A stretch of 30,540 nucleotides of DNA from Zychaea mexicana (GCF_025766255.1 NW_026516902.1:1-30540), one strand, 5' to 3'; shown: positions 10,801-20,987, numbered from the stretch's first letter. Numbers and translations are program-made. Notes: a model not told the origin generated them from the letters alone.

Positions 10801-11475
10801 GCCAAGACGAAATAGAGGAATACATTGGCGAACAACCGATGATGCCAATGGTGGAAGCAGGCAAGCACACAGAGCTAATCTTCTGGGAGTCCCAGTCACA
10901 GAAATGGCCGAACTTAAGCAACATGGCTGCACAATACTTGGCGGTGCCAGCAACATCGACTCCTTCTGAGCGTTCTTTCTCGGCAGCTCGACATTTGCTA
11001 CCGTACACCCGCAATCGTTTGTCTGAGGAAACCATAAAAAAGTTAATGCTTTTGAACTCCTGGTACCCTTAAAATTTTTTGGCTTTTCCTCTATTCTCCT
11101 TTGTTCCTGCTAACTCCGTCCCTTTTCTCTTGTCTTTGCACTTTCTTTTTCATACTTTCTTTTACTCCACCCATTTCACAACCTTTCTTTTTTTAATAGA
11201 TAGATATAAGTTATATAACATATTGATTTTTCTTAGAAGAAATAAATAAACCTACGCTCGGAAAAACACAACTTCACTCGTCCCTCCATTAACAATTATT
11301 CTTGCACAGTCAATGCATTTAGTTGCAATGACACGACGAATCTATAGTCGGTTCCTCAGTTCCAACCAAAGAGAACCGAGTCGGTTCCGGTTCGGTTCTT
11401 CCATGGGACCGGCCCAACCAGAACCGACCCGACCCGTCTTTTGGATCGGTTCTTCGATTCCTATGAGGATCCTTA
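7849..11475 (+). mobile_element. Complete hAT transposon (3,627 bp)
   Basis: The ends are TAAGGGTCCTCA on the left and TGAGGATCCTTA on the right (11 of 12 positions match as inverted repeats), flanked by GTTTTAGT on both sides. Both subterminal regions (about 7857-7960 and 11,375-11,460) are packed with GAACCG/CGGTTC and CCCGACCCG motifs, as expected of hAT transposase binding arrays. Inside lies one four-exon transposase gene. From 7965 to 8868 there is only A+T-rich leader with a TATA-like AGTATAAAAG at about 8522. The 3' leader 11,073-11,370 is pyrimidine-rich with AATAAATAAA near 11,241. Confidence 0.95.
8869..11072 (+). CDS. hAT transposase, BED finger, four exons, one in-frame TAA
   Basis: Exons 8869-9423, 9489-9832, 9911-10,099 and 10,169-11,072 join in frame (664 codons). 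All three introns are 65-78 nt with GT...AG ends: AAG|GTAAAC...AATAG, TTG|GTAAGT...CCAAG, AAG|GTAGTC...CTTAG. A BED-type zinc finger starts near residue 70 (C-x4-C ... HLKNVH). Catalytic-core motifs include CTVDSWTS and ITSDNASNM, with a Glu candidate in LEPFEKVTK. The C-terminus has the hAT dimerisation block LAVPATSTPSERSFSAA...RNRLS. TAA at 9379-9381 (codon 171) interrupts exon 1. It could be a CAA-to-TAA mutation. Alternatively, GTAAGA...CTGACAG at 9378-9410, exactly 33 nt, could be removed as a tiny intron and would keep the frame. The gene is otherwise complete. Confidence 0.85.
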
Positions 11476-11483
11476 GTTTTAGT
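11476..11483. repeat. Right target-site duplication of the hAT element
   Basis: GTTTTAGT, identical to the left copy. Helitron coding sequence (YNQENPDDA...) continues directly after it. Confidence 0.93.
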
Positions 11484-13693
11484 ACAACCAAGAGAACCCA
11501 GACGACGCCATTGCCTCTGACCTTCTTTACGTCAATTTCCCGGAGCACTTTGTATTTGTTCAGCGCACACGTTGCTGGAAAATACGTGAACGAGGTTTTG
11601 GTAGTACAATCGGTCGTGTCTATGTTGTTTCCCCCCGCGAAGTTGAGAAATTTCATCTTCGACTTTTGCTGTATCATGTTGCCGGTGCCACCAGCTTTGA
11701 ACTTTTGCGGACAGTAGATGGTGTACCGATGCCATCATTCCAGGCAGCAGCACGAAGACGTGGCCTGTTGACGGGGCAAGAAGAATGGCATCAATGCCTT
11801 GATCAAGCTCAAATGTATCAATGCCCCTATGCTCTTCGTCAGCTATTCGCAGTCATTGTGGCTTTCTGTCAACCCGAAGATTCACATGATTTATGGCTTC
11901 GTCACTGCGATAGCATGGTTGAAGACTTTCTATACACAGCCCGCCAAGATTTAAACGATCCAAATTTGCCCATCACGGATGCCATTTATGACCAAGGCCT
12001 TTTGGATATTGAATTGGTGCTCTCTGGATTGTCAAGATCGCTTCTTGAATTTGATGGGTTTGTGCTTCCAGCCAACCCAAACATTTATGCCAACAATGAG
12101 CCTTTGTTGATTCGTGAGCACCGTCGACTTGTGGAACGACTTGCCCTGATGCCTGCTCCTCAACAAAAATTTAACGAGCATCAGCAATCTGTCTTTAATG
12201 CAGTCAATGCATCTTTACGCCAGGCGGCAAATCAGCCAAAGGTGCATTTTGTGGGTGGCCCTAGTGGTACTGGAAAGACATATCTTTTCAATGCACTCCT
12301 CCAACATGTTCGTCGTGGCGGAGATATTGCGCTCGCTGTAGCTACAAGTGGTACTGCCGCTTTGTTACTCGATAGTAGACGAACTGCACACTCAACGTTC
12401 AAAATACCTTTAGAGATCAACGAAACAACAGCGTGTAGCTTTACCCCACGCTCCGATACCGCGCAGCTTATACGTTTGGCAAGATTGATCATCTGGGATG
12501 AAGCATCCATTATCAGTAAAAGCGTCATTGAGACTGTAAACAGGAGTATCCAGGATCTCATGAGACATGACGATCCCGCGCTTGCCGATGTTCCGTTTGG
12601 TGGAAAGATCATGGTCTTTGGTGGTGACTTTTGCTAGGTATCCAACATTGTATCCTCTCTTCTACTTTGCATGTTTTTTACTATTAAGTAGTAGTACTCA
12701 CAGTAAAGTATTTAATAATAGGCCCTTCCTGTGATACCAAATGCGTCGCACTCGCAGATCGTACAGCAGTGCTTAAATCGTTCATCCATTTGGCCCAGCA
12801 TCACCATTCACCACCTTGAAACGAACATGCGCGTCCAGCAAGCTGCCAACACTAATGATGCAAATGAGCTTCGCGAGTTTGCTCAGTATTTACTTTGCAT
12901 TGGTGATGGTGCTGAGCTGTTGGTGCCAACCACTGATGATAGAGTCTGGCTTCCAGAACGAATGCTCATGCTAGGTTACAACACGTACGAGCTCATCAAA
13001 GCCATTTACGGCAGCCTTGACGCACCACATGTGGATCGCGATTACCTCATCAGTCGCTCCATTCTAACTCCAAAAAATGTCGACGTTTCAGCAATTAACG
13101 ATCTGATACTCGACCATTTCCCAGGCACTATCCACGAATTCCCGAGCGCAGATACTGTGGATGATCCAGAGGATCAAATCACATACCCACCAGAGCTGCT
13201 CAATTCCATCAATCCATCCGACCTCCCACCATACTTGCTAAAACTCAAAGTCGGTTGCCCAATTATGCTTTTGAGAAACTTACACACCCAAAGTGGTCTC
13301 TGCAACGGGACACGGCTGATTGTACGCTCTTTTCAAAGGTATGTACTTGAAGCTGAAATAGCTACTGGACCTCATGCTGGCAACATTGTCTTAATCCCTC
13401 GCATAACACTCACACCATTACAAACATGCTCGCCCATTCTCTTCAAACGCACCCAATTCCCTGTTCGCCTGGCATTCGCTATGACCATTAATAAGGCACA
13501 GGGTCAAACTTTCAACACTGTCGGCCTCTACTTGCCTGAACCTCTGTTCACGCATGGTCTACTCTATGTAGCCATGTCGCGCGTCCGCACCCCTTCATCC
13601 ATCAGAATCATGTTAGATCCTGAGAACTCATGTATCGTGGGTCAGCAAGGCCAAAGCACAAAAAATGTTGTTTTTCATGAAGTTCTTCTATAA
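11483..13693 (+). pseudogene. Helitron Rep C-terminal linker and Pif1-like helicase
   Basis: The frame continues from the hAT target site: YNQENPDDA, then LLYVNFPEHF and GSTIGRVYVVSP, then the helicase. Walker A is GGPSGTGKT (about 12,254), Walker B is LIIWDEAS, and the box FGGDF precedes an intron at 12,638-12,721 (GTATCC...AATAG). After the intron it reads ALPVIPNASHSQ and continues through KLKVGCPIMLLRN, TINKAQGQTF and YVAMSRVRTPSS to a TAA ending at 13,693. Just before the intron the usual Arg-Gln pair (FRQ) reads Cys-stop (TGC TAG, 12,632-12,637), explained by two C-to-T changes. Apart from that this half is well preserved. Its role would be unwinding donor DNA during Helitron transfer. 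Confidence 0.9.
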
Positions 13694-13707
13694 TTCTTTT
13701 TGTCACC

Positions 13708-13835
13708 TACTCTATTTTTACATCGCCCATTCTCTTTTTCTACATCGCCTATTCTCTTTTTCTACATCGCCTATTCTCTTTTTTTATATTGCCTATTCTC
13801 CTTTTTTTCTCGCCTATTCTCTTTTTATCAATATC
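13708..13835. repeat. Pyrimidine-rich minisatellite downstream of the Helitron gene
   Basis: About six degenerate copies of a ~22-bp unit TACATCGCCTATTCTCTTTT, with the last copies shortened. It starts shortly after the helicase stop codon. Probably 3' untranslated Helitron sequence. An open frame through it is a by-product of the repeat. Confidence 0.85.
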
Positions 13836-14017
13836 ACTACATCATCTTTGTCAACACTTCTTTTTGCATTGCATTCTAAACTGGAGATAGTTAAGTATCC
13901 AACTTTGACGACTTTCTATGATAGACTACTTCGCACTACACAATGATCTTGCTTTTGTTTTTGAAAATAGACAATAAGCATCTAATACCAAAACATTGAT
14001 CCAACCTCGCTGGACAG

Positions 14018-14147
14018 GGGGGTTTGGGGGGCTTGTCCCCTACTTGGGGGTCAAGGGGGGAACCCCCTTGCGACGCGTTCCCGTTGAATGACACGGAGCG
14101 AAGCAGTGGGGCTCATTCATCTAAGCGAAGCGAGGAAGGGCCGCTAG
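14018..14147 (+). other. Helitron 3' terminal region
   Basis: G-run/C-run hairpins include CAAGGGGG (14,052-14,059) pairing with CCCCCTTG (14,063-14,070). A TGAATGA/TCATTCA stem follows (14,085-14,091 and 14,113-14,119). The terminus GGGCCGCTAG is followed by T. The CTAG end and the abrupt change to 80% or more A+T directly after it define the boundary. The canonical short hairpin 10-12 nt upstream of CTRR is not obvious. Confidence 0.75.
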
Positions 14148-15642
14148 TTTTTTAATAAAAATACAACTTTTAAATGTAAGTTTATATAATTTATATCATC
14201 AGTCTTTAATATAGAATTATTATTAGAGAATCTTTTAAATTTATTATATAAGTCTTTAAATTGATTTTCAACTATAGATCTAAAACTACTTCTTAATTAT
14301 TTAAAGCTATTCCTGTTTCTTTACGAATTGGATAAAAAAAGTTTTTGTCATTTGAATTAATATTTTTACTTTTACAAAAATCTTCAAATTGTTTAATAAA
14401 TAGTATTAACCACTATCTAATGCAACACAATCTTGTTCTTTAATTTTTTATATAATTTTATATTTAAAAACATAGCACTATCACTGCAAATACCACATAA
14501 TTGACTATTAGAAACATTAATTATATTCTCATTTATATCTACTAATACCTATGTTCTTATTCCACTAGTTTTTAATTTAAATGACCATTTCTTTTAAAAT
14601 GAAATATTCGGTTTATCATATTCTATACAGTGGTCCCCCACTTTTTGCAGCCCCACTTTTTGCAGATCCTCAATTTTTGCAGATTTTTTTGGAGCATACC
14701 CACTCATCACTTAGTAAAATTGCAGTTTCCTCACTTTTTGCATTTTGCAGGCCAAAAATGGGGACCTGCAATTTTCCGCTATTAACTCGAGAGCCTAGGA
14801 CACAGAGTCTTGAACCAGTGACATCTACATGTAATGTTGATAGATAGCATCCTTTTGCTCGTCAGTAAGCTTTGGGTATTTTGCTTTTACCATAGTGGTG
14901 TGGAGGTGACGATAGTGCAGTATATAAACATCAAGAATGAGACAACAGCCTTTTATACAGGAGTTGATTTATAATAAGTAGCCTCAGTACAACACCAACA
15001 CTTTCAATTGGTTTACTATCATTGACACTTGATTAACATATTAGACTCAGTCTGTGTAACATCTCATACTCATCCTCACTTTTTGCAGTTTTTTCCACTA
15101 AAAAGCGCTGCTGCAAAAAGCGGGGGACCACTGTAGCGGTATCATGACTATCTAAAGCTAAAGCTACATGTTTAAAATTTGAAGTATTTTTAATTTGAGC
15201 TGATAATACTCTTATCTTTATATTACTAAATATTTCTAATAAACAATAATCAACATATTTACATATTTAAATTTTCATAGTTAGTAATCTAGAACTAGAT
15301 GGCAGGATATATTTTTTTATATTTTTAGATGTAAAACCATCTACTAACTGATATATTAATAACAATGCCTTTTCAACTTTAAATAAGGTCCTGAATATTC
15401 CTTATGTGTATATAAAATAGTAATAAAAAAGAATATAGAAATATAACCTAATTTATCTAATAATTCATCTTTAATATCTCTTATATTTTTAACATTTTTT
15501 AATTCTATTCGATGCTTAAACTTATTTTCCACTTATTTAATATTAAATTATTGATTTCATTTTTTAACTTCTTTCTATATTCAATTATATCTTCATTATT
15601 TTTATTAGTATATTCATCCATGATTTCAATATGTGATTCCAT
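14148..15642 (-). pseudogene. A+T-rich DDE_Tnp_4-type transposase, decayed
   Basis: Read on the minus strand from ATG 15,642 (MESHIEIMDEY...) through several frames. First acid block VALALDSHDT lies just right of the MITE. IEYDKP, KWSFKLKTSGIRT and VLVDINENIINVSNS follow, then LCGICSDSAMFLN, QDCVALDSG (second Asp) with LFIKQFEDFCK, FFYPIRKETGIALN, and RSIVENQFKDLYNKFK (Glu) to HLKVVFLLKN. At that point the Helitron terminus begins, so the C-terminus is missing. The frame changes at least three times and contains stops. The block order matches IS5/Harbinger-like DDE_4 transposases. Base composition is far more A+T-rich than the neighbouring elements. Confidence 0.75.
14628..15133. mobile_element. 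pogo/Tigger-like MITE (506 bp)
   Basis: Starts CAGTGGTCCCCCACTTTTTG and ends with the inverted counterpart CAAAAAGCGGGGGACCACTG. TA dinucleotides flank both ends (14,626-14,627 and 15,134-15,135), the Tc1/mariner signature; CAGTNGTCCCC termini recall pogo/Tigger elements. Internal copies of CACTTTTTGCAG repeat near both ends. It interrupts the A+T-rich transposase between its first two catalytic blocks. No transposase of its own. Confidence 0.9.
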
Positions 15643-16220
15643 ATTTGTACAATATATCTTAATACTCTTTTAATTATATACGCAAATTCAATTTTTAAAT
15701 TAGAAATATGTATCATAGCAACTAATTAAAAAAACGGAAATTAAAAAGGAAATAATATATATATGTTATTTCTAAAAAAAATAAAATTAGATTCATTTTC
15801 TGATTTACCAAATCGTAATTTATTTGTGTAACCACTATCACATGATATATTTGAGTTCAAAATCGAAATTACAAATAACATTAATTTTCTAATATAAAAT
15901 AATATTATAGTTTAGCAAATTATATATTTTATACAATTTTATTTTTTTAACGAAAAAACCCCATCACTTAATGAAATTCCTTGTTACTAACGAGAAAAAA
16001 ACCTTTTTTATTACTAAGATAGTGTAATTATATTTTAAGTAAATTTTTATAGAAAACATATTTTAATTGGTTGCTATGGTAACTTATGTTTATATAAAAT
16101 AATATTAGTATAGTATAGAAAATAGAAATTAAAGTAATAATGATATTGTTTTATATATTATTTTAATTATATTTTTATTTTATCAACTGATATTTAATTA
16201 CAATATAATATTATTAAATG
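15643..16220. other. A+T-rich noncoding stretch
   Basis: More than 80% A+T by eye, with many homopolymer runs and no credible coding sequence. Probably the 5' region of the decayed DDE transposon to its left. A 14-bp near-palindrome GTTGCTATGGTAAC is at 16,070-16,083. Confidence 0.6.
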
Positions 16221-16244
16221 TAAAGTTCTGTTTATTCGTCAATC

Positions 16245-16371
16245 TGACCCATGGGTCAAAACCAACCCGCGGGTTGAGGATGGATCAATAGGTCAGGTTG
16301 ATGCTTTTCTGACCTATGGGTCAACCTGTCCAACCCTTGACCTGACCCATTGACCCGTCGTGACCTGTGTA
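16245..16371. repeat. GGGTC/GACCC-rich repeat, copy 1
   Basis: A cluster of GACCCATGGGTCAA, GGGTTGA and TTGACC motifs. It aligns in the same orientation with 20,759-20,879 (shared order GGGTTGA, GGTC, TTTTCT-TGACC, GGTCAAC, TTGACC-GACCC). The style resembles the subterminal arrays of hAT elements. No transposase is associated. Confidence 0.75.
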
Positions 16372-17095
16372 TAAATATAATATGTATGAGGTACTTATAT
16401 TTGAGTAGTCAATCTTCTTGTTGGGGAACATCATTAGTTATCAATATGTCTACTATAGAACTATAGCATAAAACATACTTAATTCTTTTTATTGTGGGAT
16501 TATACTTTATATTCAACAGTATAGGATATATAAGCTATAAGCAATATATATGATAAGAGTAAAGAAGTAGCAATAGTGCAATGAGAATATATACTAGAGG
16601 GTGGCAGTAAGGGTACTCTCAAGCAATGTGAGTCAACGTCGACACACAATTCTTAGAATGGAAATTCGGAAGAAATAAAAAAAAAATTGTATCCCACTAT
16701 GAAACCATGGCTAATTCCAAATGTACGTGTGTCGACCCATTTGCTTGAGAGATCACAGTTGCTAAAACAGGTAATGATAGCGGATATCAACGATAAGTGA
16801 TAACCGATGCGAGTTTCCCCTAGATATGACCATCAATTATACTTCAAAAAGGGTTCTGATTTCTTTGCCGATGTATAACTGACAGCTACAGTTGTATCCG
16901 GCAGCATGATAGATGTAACTGTGAATATTGATAGAGAACTAAAACACCAGTTGCAAAAAAAGCGGCAGATAGTCTATTATTGCATGATGGAGATAGGTGA
17001 AGATCCTATCATGAAGGTGAAGATACTATGATTTGCGCTTGCAATCCTAACAGCTTGTGAAAACTGTATGTGTAATTCTCCTGCAAGCGATTCGG

Positions 17096-17107
17096 GTATA
17101 TATAAAA
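17096..17107 (+). promoter_or_regulatory. TATA box of the Myb-like gene
   Basis: GTATATATAAAA lies about 50-60 bp before the ATG at 17,156, with a pyrimidine-rich leader between. Confidence 0.6.
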
Positions 17108-17155
17108 GTAAGGTACGTTCAGTAGGAAGATGAGTAATTAACTTTTTTTTTCAAA

Positions 17156-18228
17156 ATGTCATCCCAAGAACAAACACCTCGTGAACTCTCAATTGTTATC
17201 GTTAATCCGGGTGGTGCAGGTCGTGGTCGTGGCAGTCGTGGCGGTCGTGGTGGTCATAGTAATAGTAGCGACAATCGAAGCAGCACTCCTGTTGTTCAAG
17301 CCAATAACCAGTCCAACAGCAACATGCAAAGCAACGAAAGCAGCAACGACACCACTGCATCCCAATCTTCTGTCCCGACACAAAGCTCCCCTGAACATTG
17401 GATTAAGGCTGAAGAAAGGGCGTTGCTAACCGCAGTCTCTAAGCATTATGATGAGCTTACGCATCCAAGAGACAACAATCATCGCGGCCGTACATGGGAT
17501 GCAATCATTGAAGACTTCAAGAAAGAGTGTACACCTCTAGCATCACCAATTGTTACTGATGGCACTTAAGAAAGCGCACAGTCTTTGGACGAGCAGCAGC
17601 CAGCACCTTCGTCCCTTGTCGTCGGCCGAGCAGTATTTCGAGCAACGATCAAGCGATATCATCATCATCATCATCAGCAGCAGCAGCAACAGCAACAGAT
17701 CCATCGGCTTCAGACTTTACAAATGATAACAGTACTGTCGAAACTTTCGGTAATGTACGAACCAAGCGCGCCATCAAAACCAAGTGGGGAAGAATGTGCA
17801 GTCGTTACCATTCGTGCTTTACCGAACGCCATTGGCAGACTGAAGGGTCCAGTGACATAGACAACTGGTATTTATATGATGATATGCATGCATTACTGAA
17901 GGATGACCTGAGGTTCAATCCTGAACTCCAGTTCGATTCTTTCCGAGGCATTCGTCGTCGCGCCGATACACAAATAGCAGCCAACAGCATGCTGCAGCCA
18001 TCCACAAGACGTCGATGATTGACTCCTGCAAAATTGCAGCATGAAGATGTGCTTGAGTGGATTGATGCCGCCAACCAGCAGAGCGAGGAAGCAAGATCAC
18101 AGCTGATCGAGCTACTCGATCAGTAAGATAAGGAAATCTTTGAAGCTCAAGAAAGGCGCCACCAGCAACAGCAACACACACAACAGAGCTTCTTAGATTT
18201 AATGAAGCAACTTATTGACAAGATGTGG
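17156..18228 (+). pseudogene. Harbinger Myb/SANT-like DNA-binding protein, broken
   Basis: The ATG at 17,156 opens MSSQEQTPRELS, a Gly/Arg-rich segment (GRGRGSRGGRGG) and an Asn/Ser-rich linker. The first part of a Myb-like trihelix follows (HWIKAEERALLTAV...RTWDAIIEDFKKEC). TAA 17,567-17,569 stops it. The reading then moves to another frame, passes a Ser/Ala run made by a CAT/CAG microsatellite (17,655-17,700), and resumes with the last SANT helix (RTKRAIKTKWGRMCSRYH...), TEGSSDIDNWYLYDDM, TGA 18,016-18,018, LQHEDVLEWIDAANQQSEEA, TAA 18,124-18,126 and a Gln-rich coiled-coil tail. All three stops could come from CAA or CGA codons. The Myb-like protein normally helps Harbinger transposase bind the termini and enter the nucleus. 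An AATAAA sits at 18,261. Confidence 0.8.
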
Positions 18229-18342
18229 AATCTTTTTTGTTTGATTTTTTATTTTAAATTCAATAAAGTTTTTTTTCCTTCAGGTTTTTTTATATAATCA
18301 AGTGCCTCAAAAGATAACTAGTTATGAAGACATATTTATTTT

Positions 18343-19890
18343 CTATCTGCGTCTATAATGGCGATTATATTGACGGAAGCTCTCACGATCACTACGCCGA
18401 TTCTCGTATAAGTACTGTACTTGTTCATTACGTTTCCGCACACCTTCATTTCGCAGTTGCGTAGCGGTACGGCGCGTACCACGACCTCTGTCATTAATAG
18501 AGTCAGAAACTTCGAGTGGCTCTAGAAGCAAATCATCGGTTATCGGATTAGGTATAAATGTGCTTTCGGCATGAAGATCGTCGTGATCAATGCATAAATT
18601 ATGCAGAATACAGCAAGCAACAATCGTCATCATCATTGATTCTACATCCAGCAAATACAGCTCGTTACGTAGAAAACGCCATCTGCATACCAATTGGCCA
18701 AATGCCCGCTCAATAACGTTACGCATTCTCGAATGAATATAATTGAAATGCGCGTTGTCACTGTAGCGGGGTGCTTGAGCATCAGGAAATGGTGTTATCA
18801 ACCACGGGAGCAAAGGGTATGCCGAATCTACGAACAAAAAATGGAATGTCAGAAATATGTACCGTGATTTCAACGATGGTCTATGCTAAGCAATTTGTTC
18901 TTTACCTCTAAGTATAAATGTTCCATTTGGGCACACGGATTCTGGGTTAGAAAGAAGTTCGTCATAAAAAGCAGTAGCTTGAAAGGCTCTTGAATCGTGA
19001 TTTCGGCCTATAGTATTAAAGTCGTATATATTAGCCAAGAAAGCAACTAAAATAATCACATTAACATGTCATACCTTACCGCTCTGCCCTGCATGGATGT
19101 AGGTGAATCGCTTTTCTGAATCACAAATGGCAACCATGTTCAACGAGTAGTTGTTTTTTCTGTCGACAAAGCGATCGCCACTGTCACTTGGTTTGAAGAT
19201 TCGAACGAGCTTCCCATCCAAAGCACCGAGTACATTTGGGAGGTGAGTAGGTCCGACTTCAAATGTTGGTCCAAGCTCTCCATATTGAAACCCTTCAACG
19301 GTTGCCTTGATATCTTCAATTCCGGTCGGCCATCGGATTATACCACCTTGACAGTCGGCCATTGCCTCCAAAAATCGCTTGGTAAAATTTCTGTAGGATC
19401 CATGCGATGTACCAAGCAGAGTTTCGGCCATACGGTAACTGACATGAGCATTGGCAAATCTCCAGATTATCAGGCCAACTTGGATGAACACAGGTGTGGC
19501 GTTTTGTGCCGTAAATTGATACAATCGATGTTGCGACAACATATTTACGAGGGCATTGAAAGTGGCTGGTTTCATACGATAATGCGATTTGAATCCACCT
19601 GGTCCATCTGTGTCCGGAAGAGCTGGATGCGTAACTTCCCAGTATGTCGTATTTTTAACACGATTGACGCGTTGCATAACACGGAAATGCAGCGGCGATG
19701 ATACAGCTGACATGATATGATCAAGAGAAAAAATGGTTCGGTACATTGGCAAAACAGTGTTGATCATGGAGAGTTGGTTGATATCGTCGTCGTCATTATT
19801 CGCAAGAAAAAAAAAGACGTAGCCTTCAATCAAAAGAAGTAGGATGCTGATGATCGTTCTTCTGTGGACAATTTGTTGCTGGGAATCCAT
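18343..19890 (-). CDS. PIF/Harbinger DDE transposase, three exons, apparently intact
   Basis: Exons on the minus strand are 19,890-19,080, 19,007-18,906 and 18,827-18,343 (1,398 nt, 465 residues plus stop, no internal stop). Introns are 72 nt (GTAAGG...CTATAG) and 78 nt (GTAAAG...TCGTAG), and both joins restore family motifs: GQSG|RNHDSRAFQ and ILR|DSAYPLLPW. Catalytic residues are Asp225 (GALDGKLV), Asp305 (RDSAYPL) and Glu344 (NVIERAFGQL). Residues 98-180 form the usual helical N-terminal region (GFKSHYRMKPATFNALV). An odd hydrophobic run (about 13-30) lies near the N-terminus. It faces the Myb-like gene tail to tail. A TATATA element occurs about 95 bp upstream (19,982-19,988). This is the only transposase gene here that looks uninterrupted throughout. 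Confidence 0.92.
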
Positions 19891-20399
19891 AATAATAGAC
19901 AGAAGGTAAGATGAAGGATATAAAAAGTGCGAATAAAAGTTGAGTGGAACAAAACAAGAAGTATTACTGAAAGTCGCTGCATATATAGAAGATATTTTCT
20001 TATCGGTAATGTTCTTATCATTTCATGATATGTAGAACTATGGAATCGGTTCCGTCTAAACAACAAGTTGGTATATCTAATGTTATGTAAAATGGTATAC
20101 TTGACCCTCCTGGGTATTGCTTGATAGATAATTGAATATCAAAGTAATATTTTCTCAGTCGCATGGACGTGTAACAAAAGATCCGAGACGATATCATTTT
20201 TGGGAGTGCTGTGTCAACCAAGGGGTCGACACGGCAGTTTTGCTCTTCATTTCCTTATCAAGGATATGATTTAAATTACACAAAAAAATCCTGTGTTCAT
20301 TGTATCACTTTTATTCGACTCCCGAACAACGCGCTATTACTATTTCTAGGGTGTGTCGACGTTGACTCACGTTGCTTAAGAGTACCCTAAGAGACGCGA

Positions 20400-20500
20400 T
20401 TTAACAAAAGACAGAAAAGGAATTGAGAAAAGAAAATCGAAGGAAGAAGAAAGGAGTGAAAAGAAAGAAGTGAAAAGAAAAGGGAAAAGGATAAGGGGCA
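20400..20500. other. Purine-only tract right of the Harbinger element
   Basis: About 100 bases of almost pure A/G on the plus strand (GAAAAG, GGAAGAAG, GTGAAAAG units). No coding sense. Between 20,391 and 20,758 nothing else is recognisable. Confidence 0.5.
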
Positions 20501-20758
20501 TATAGAGAAGTCGATTTTCAACCACACTTTAAATATTATGCTTTCTTTAAAGCATGTGAGCCCAAGTGATTTCTTTTGTGATGGCACAAAACCCTTTACC
20601 TTTAAGAATAATCACTCAAAACGTAGATGTTGCTAGCACTACTAGGAATTTGCGTGCCATCATCTTAGAGAGCTATATATATATAGAGTTTTGCACTTCC
20701 AGCGCTCAAGTTCAGGCTGATCGACACTTCCTTCATCACTACATTAAAATCAGTCTTG

Positions 20759-20879
20759 ACCCGTCAACCCGAGTTTTGACCCGTCGGGTTGAACAGGTCG
20801 GGTCGGGTCAGTGTTTTCTTGACCCATAGGTCAACGGGTCAGACCTTTGACCCGACCCGACCCATCCAATTGCGACCCC
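20759..20879. repeat. GGGTC/GACCC-rich repeat, copy 2
   Basis: Same motif order and orientation as 16,245-16,371, better preserved, with GGTCGGGTCGGGTCA and GACCCGACCCGACCC runs. It ends near ATTGCGACCCCTA, which resembles a hAT terminus. The two copies bracket the Harbinger element. Confidence 0.75.
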
Positions 20880-20987
20880 TATTAACAATCAATACAATCA
20901 CTAAGAAAATACATACACGGTCATTGAAGATAAGTGCATGCAGCCAAGTTAGAAATGCCATTGAATAGACATTGCGCGAAAAAGTAA

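Larger units (their letters stand above)
809..14147 (+). mobile_element. Helitron, autonomous type, dead and split by two insertions
   Basis: The gene order is zinc knuckles, Helitron N-terminal domain, HUH Rep nuclease and Pif1-type helicase, followed by a structured G-rich 3' tail ending in CTAG (14,144-14,147) directly before T, as expected for a Helitron 3' end (CTRR|T). The 5' TC terminus lies somewhere left of 809 and could not be placed. The 3' end abuts, in frame, the C-terminal part of an A+T-rich transposase gene, so that gene was the target. Inserts at 3,291-7,771 and 7,849-11,475 interrupt it. The host-like reading order resumes across both when they are removed. Confidence 0.85.
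16609..20390. mobile_element. Complete PIF/Harbinger transposon with TAA duplication
   Basis: The element proper is 16,612-20,387, with TAA at 16,609-16,611 and 20,388-20,390. The termini GGGTACTCTCAAGCAA and, reverse-complemented from the right, GGGTACTCTTAAGCAA extend as inverted repeats for about 38 bp with three differences, through GTGAGTCAACGTCGACACAC. A 3-bp TWA target site and two genes (transposase plus Myb/SANT protein) are diagnostic. A partial inverted copy of the terminus (TGTGTCGACCCATTTGCTTGAG) lies at 16,730-16,752. From 16,650 to 17,090 and from 19,990 to 20,350 it is noncoding. Confidence 0.95.

Noticed and set aside
13665..13946. 93-codon plus-strand frame after the Helitron helicase
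   Set aside because: It is a translation of the pyrimidine minisatellite in the wrong frame.
14785..14825. tRNA or SINE-like segment in the MITE (B-box-like GGTTCAAGACT on the minus strand)
   Set aside because: No A box at the right spacing, no cloverleaf and no poly-A or poly-T tail could be found.
17585..17860. Separate His/Gln-rich protein
   Set aside because: The poly-His/poly-Gln arises from reading the CAT/CAG microsatellite in the wrong frame. The frame giving Ser/Ala leads into the conserved SANT helix.
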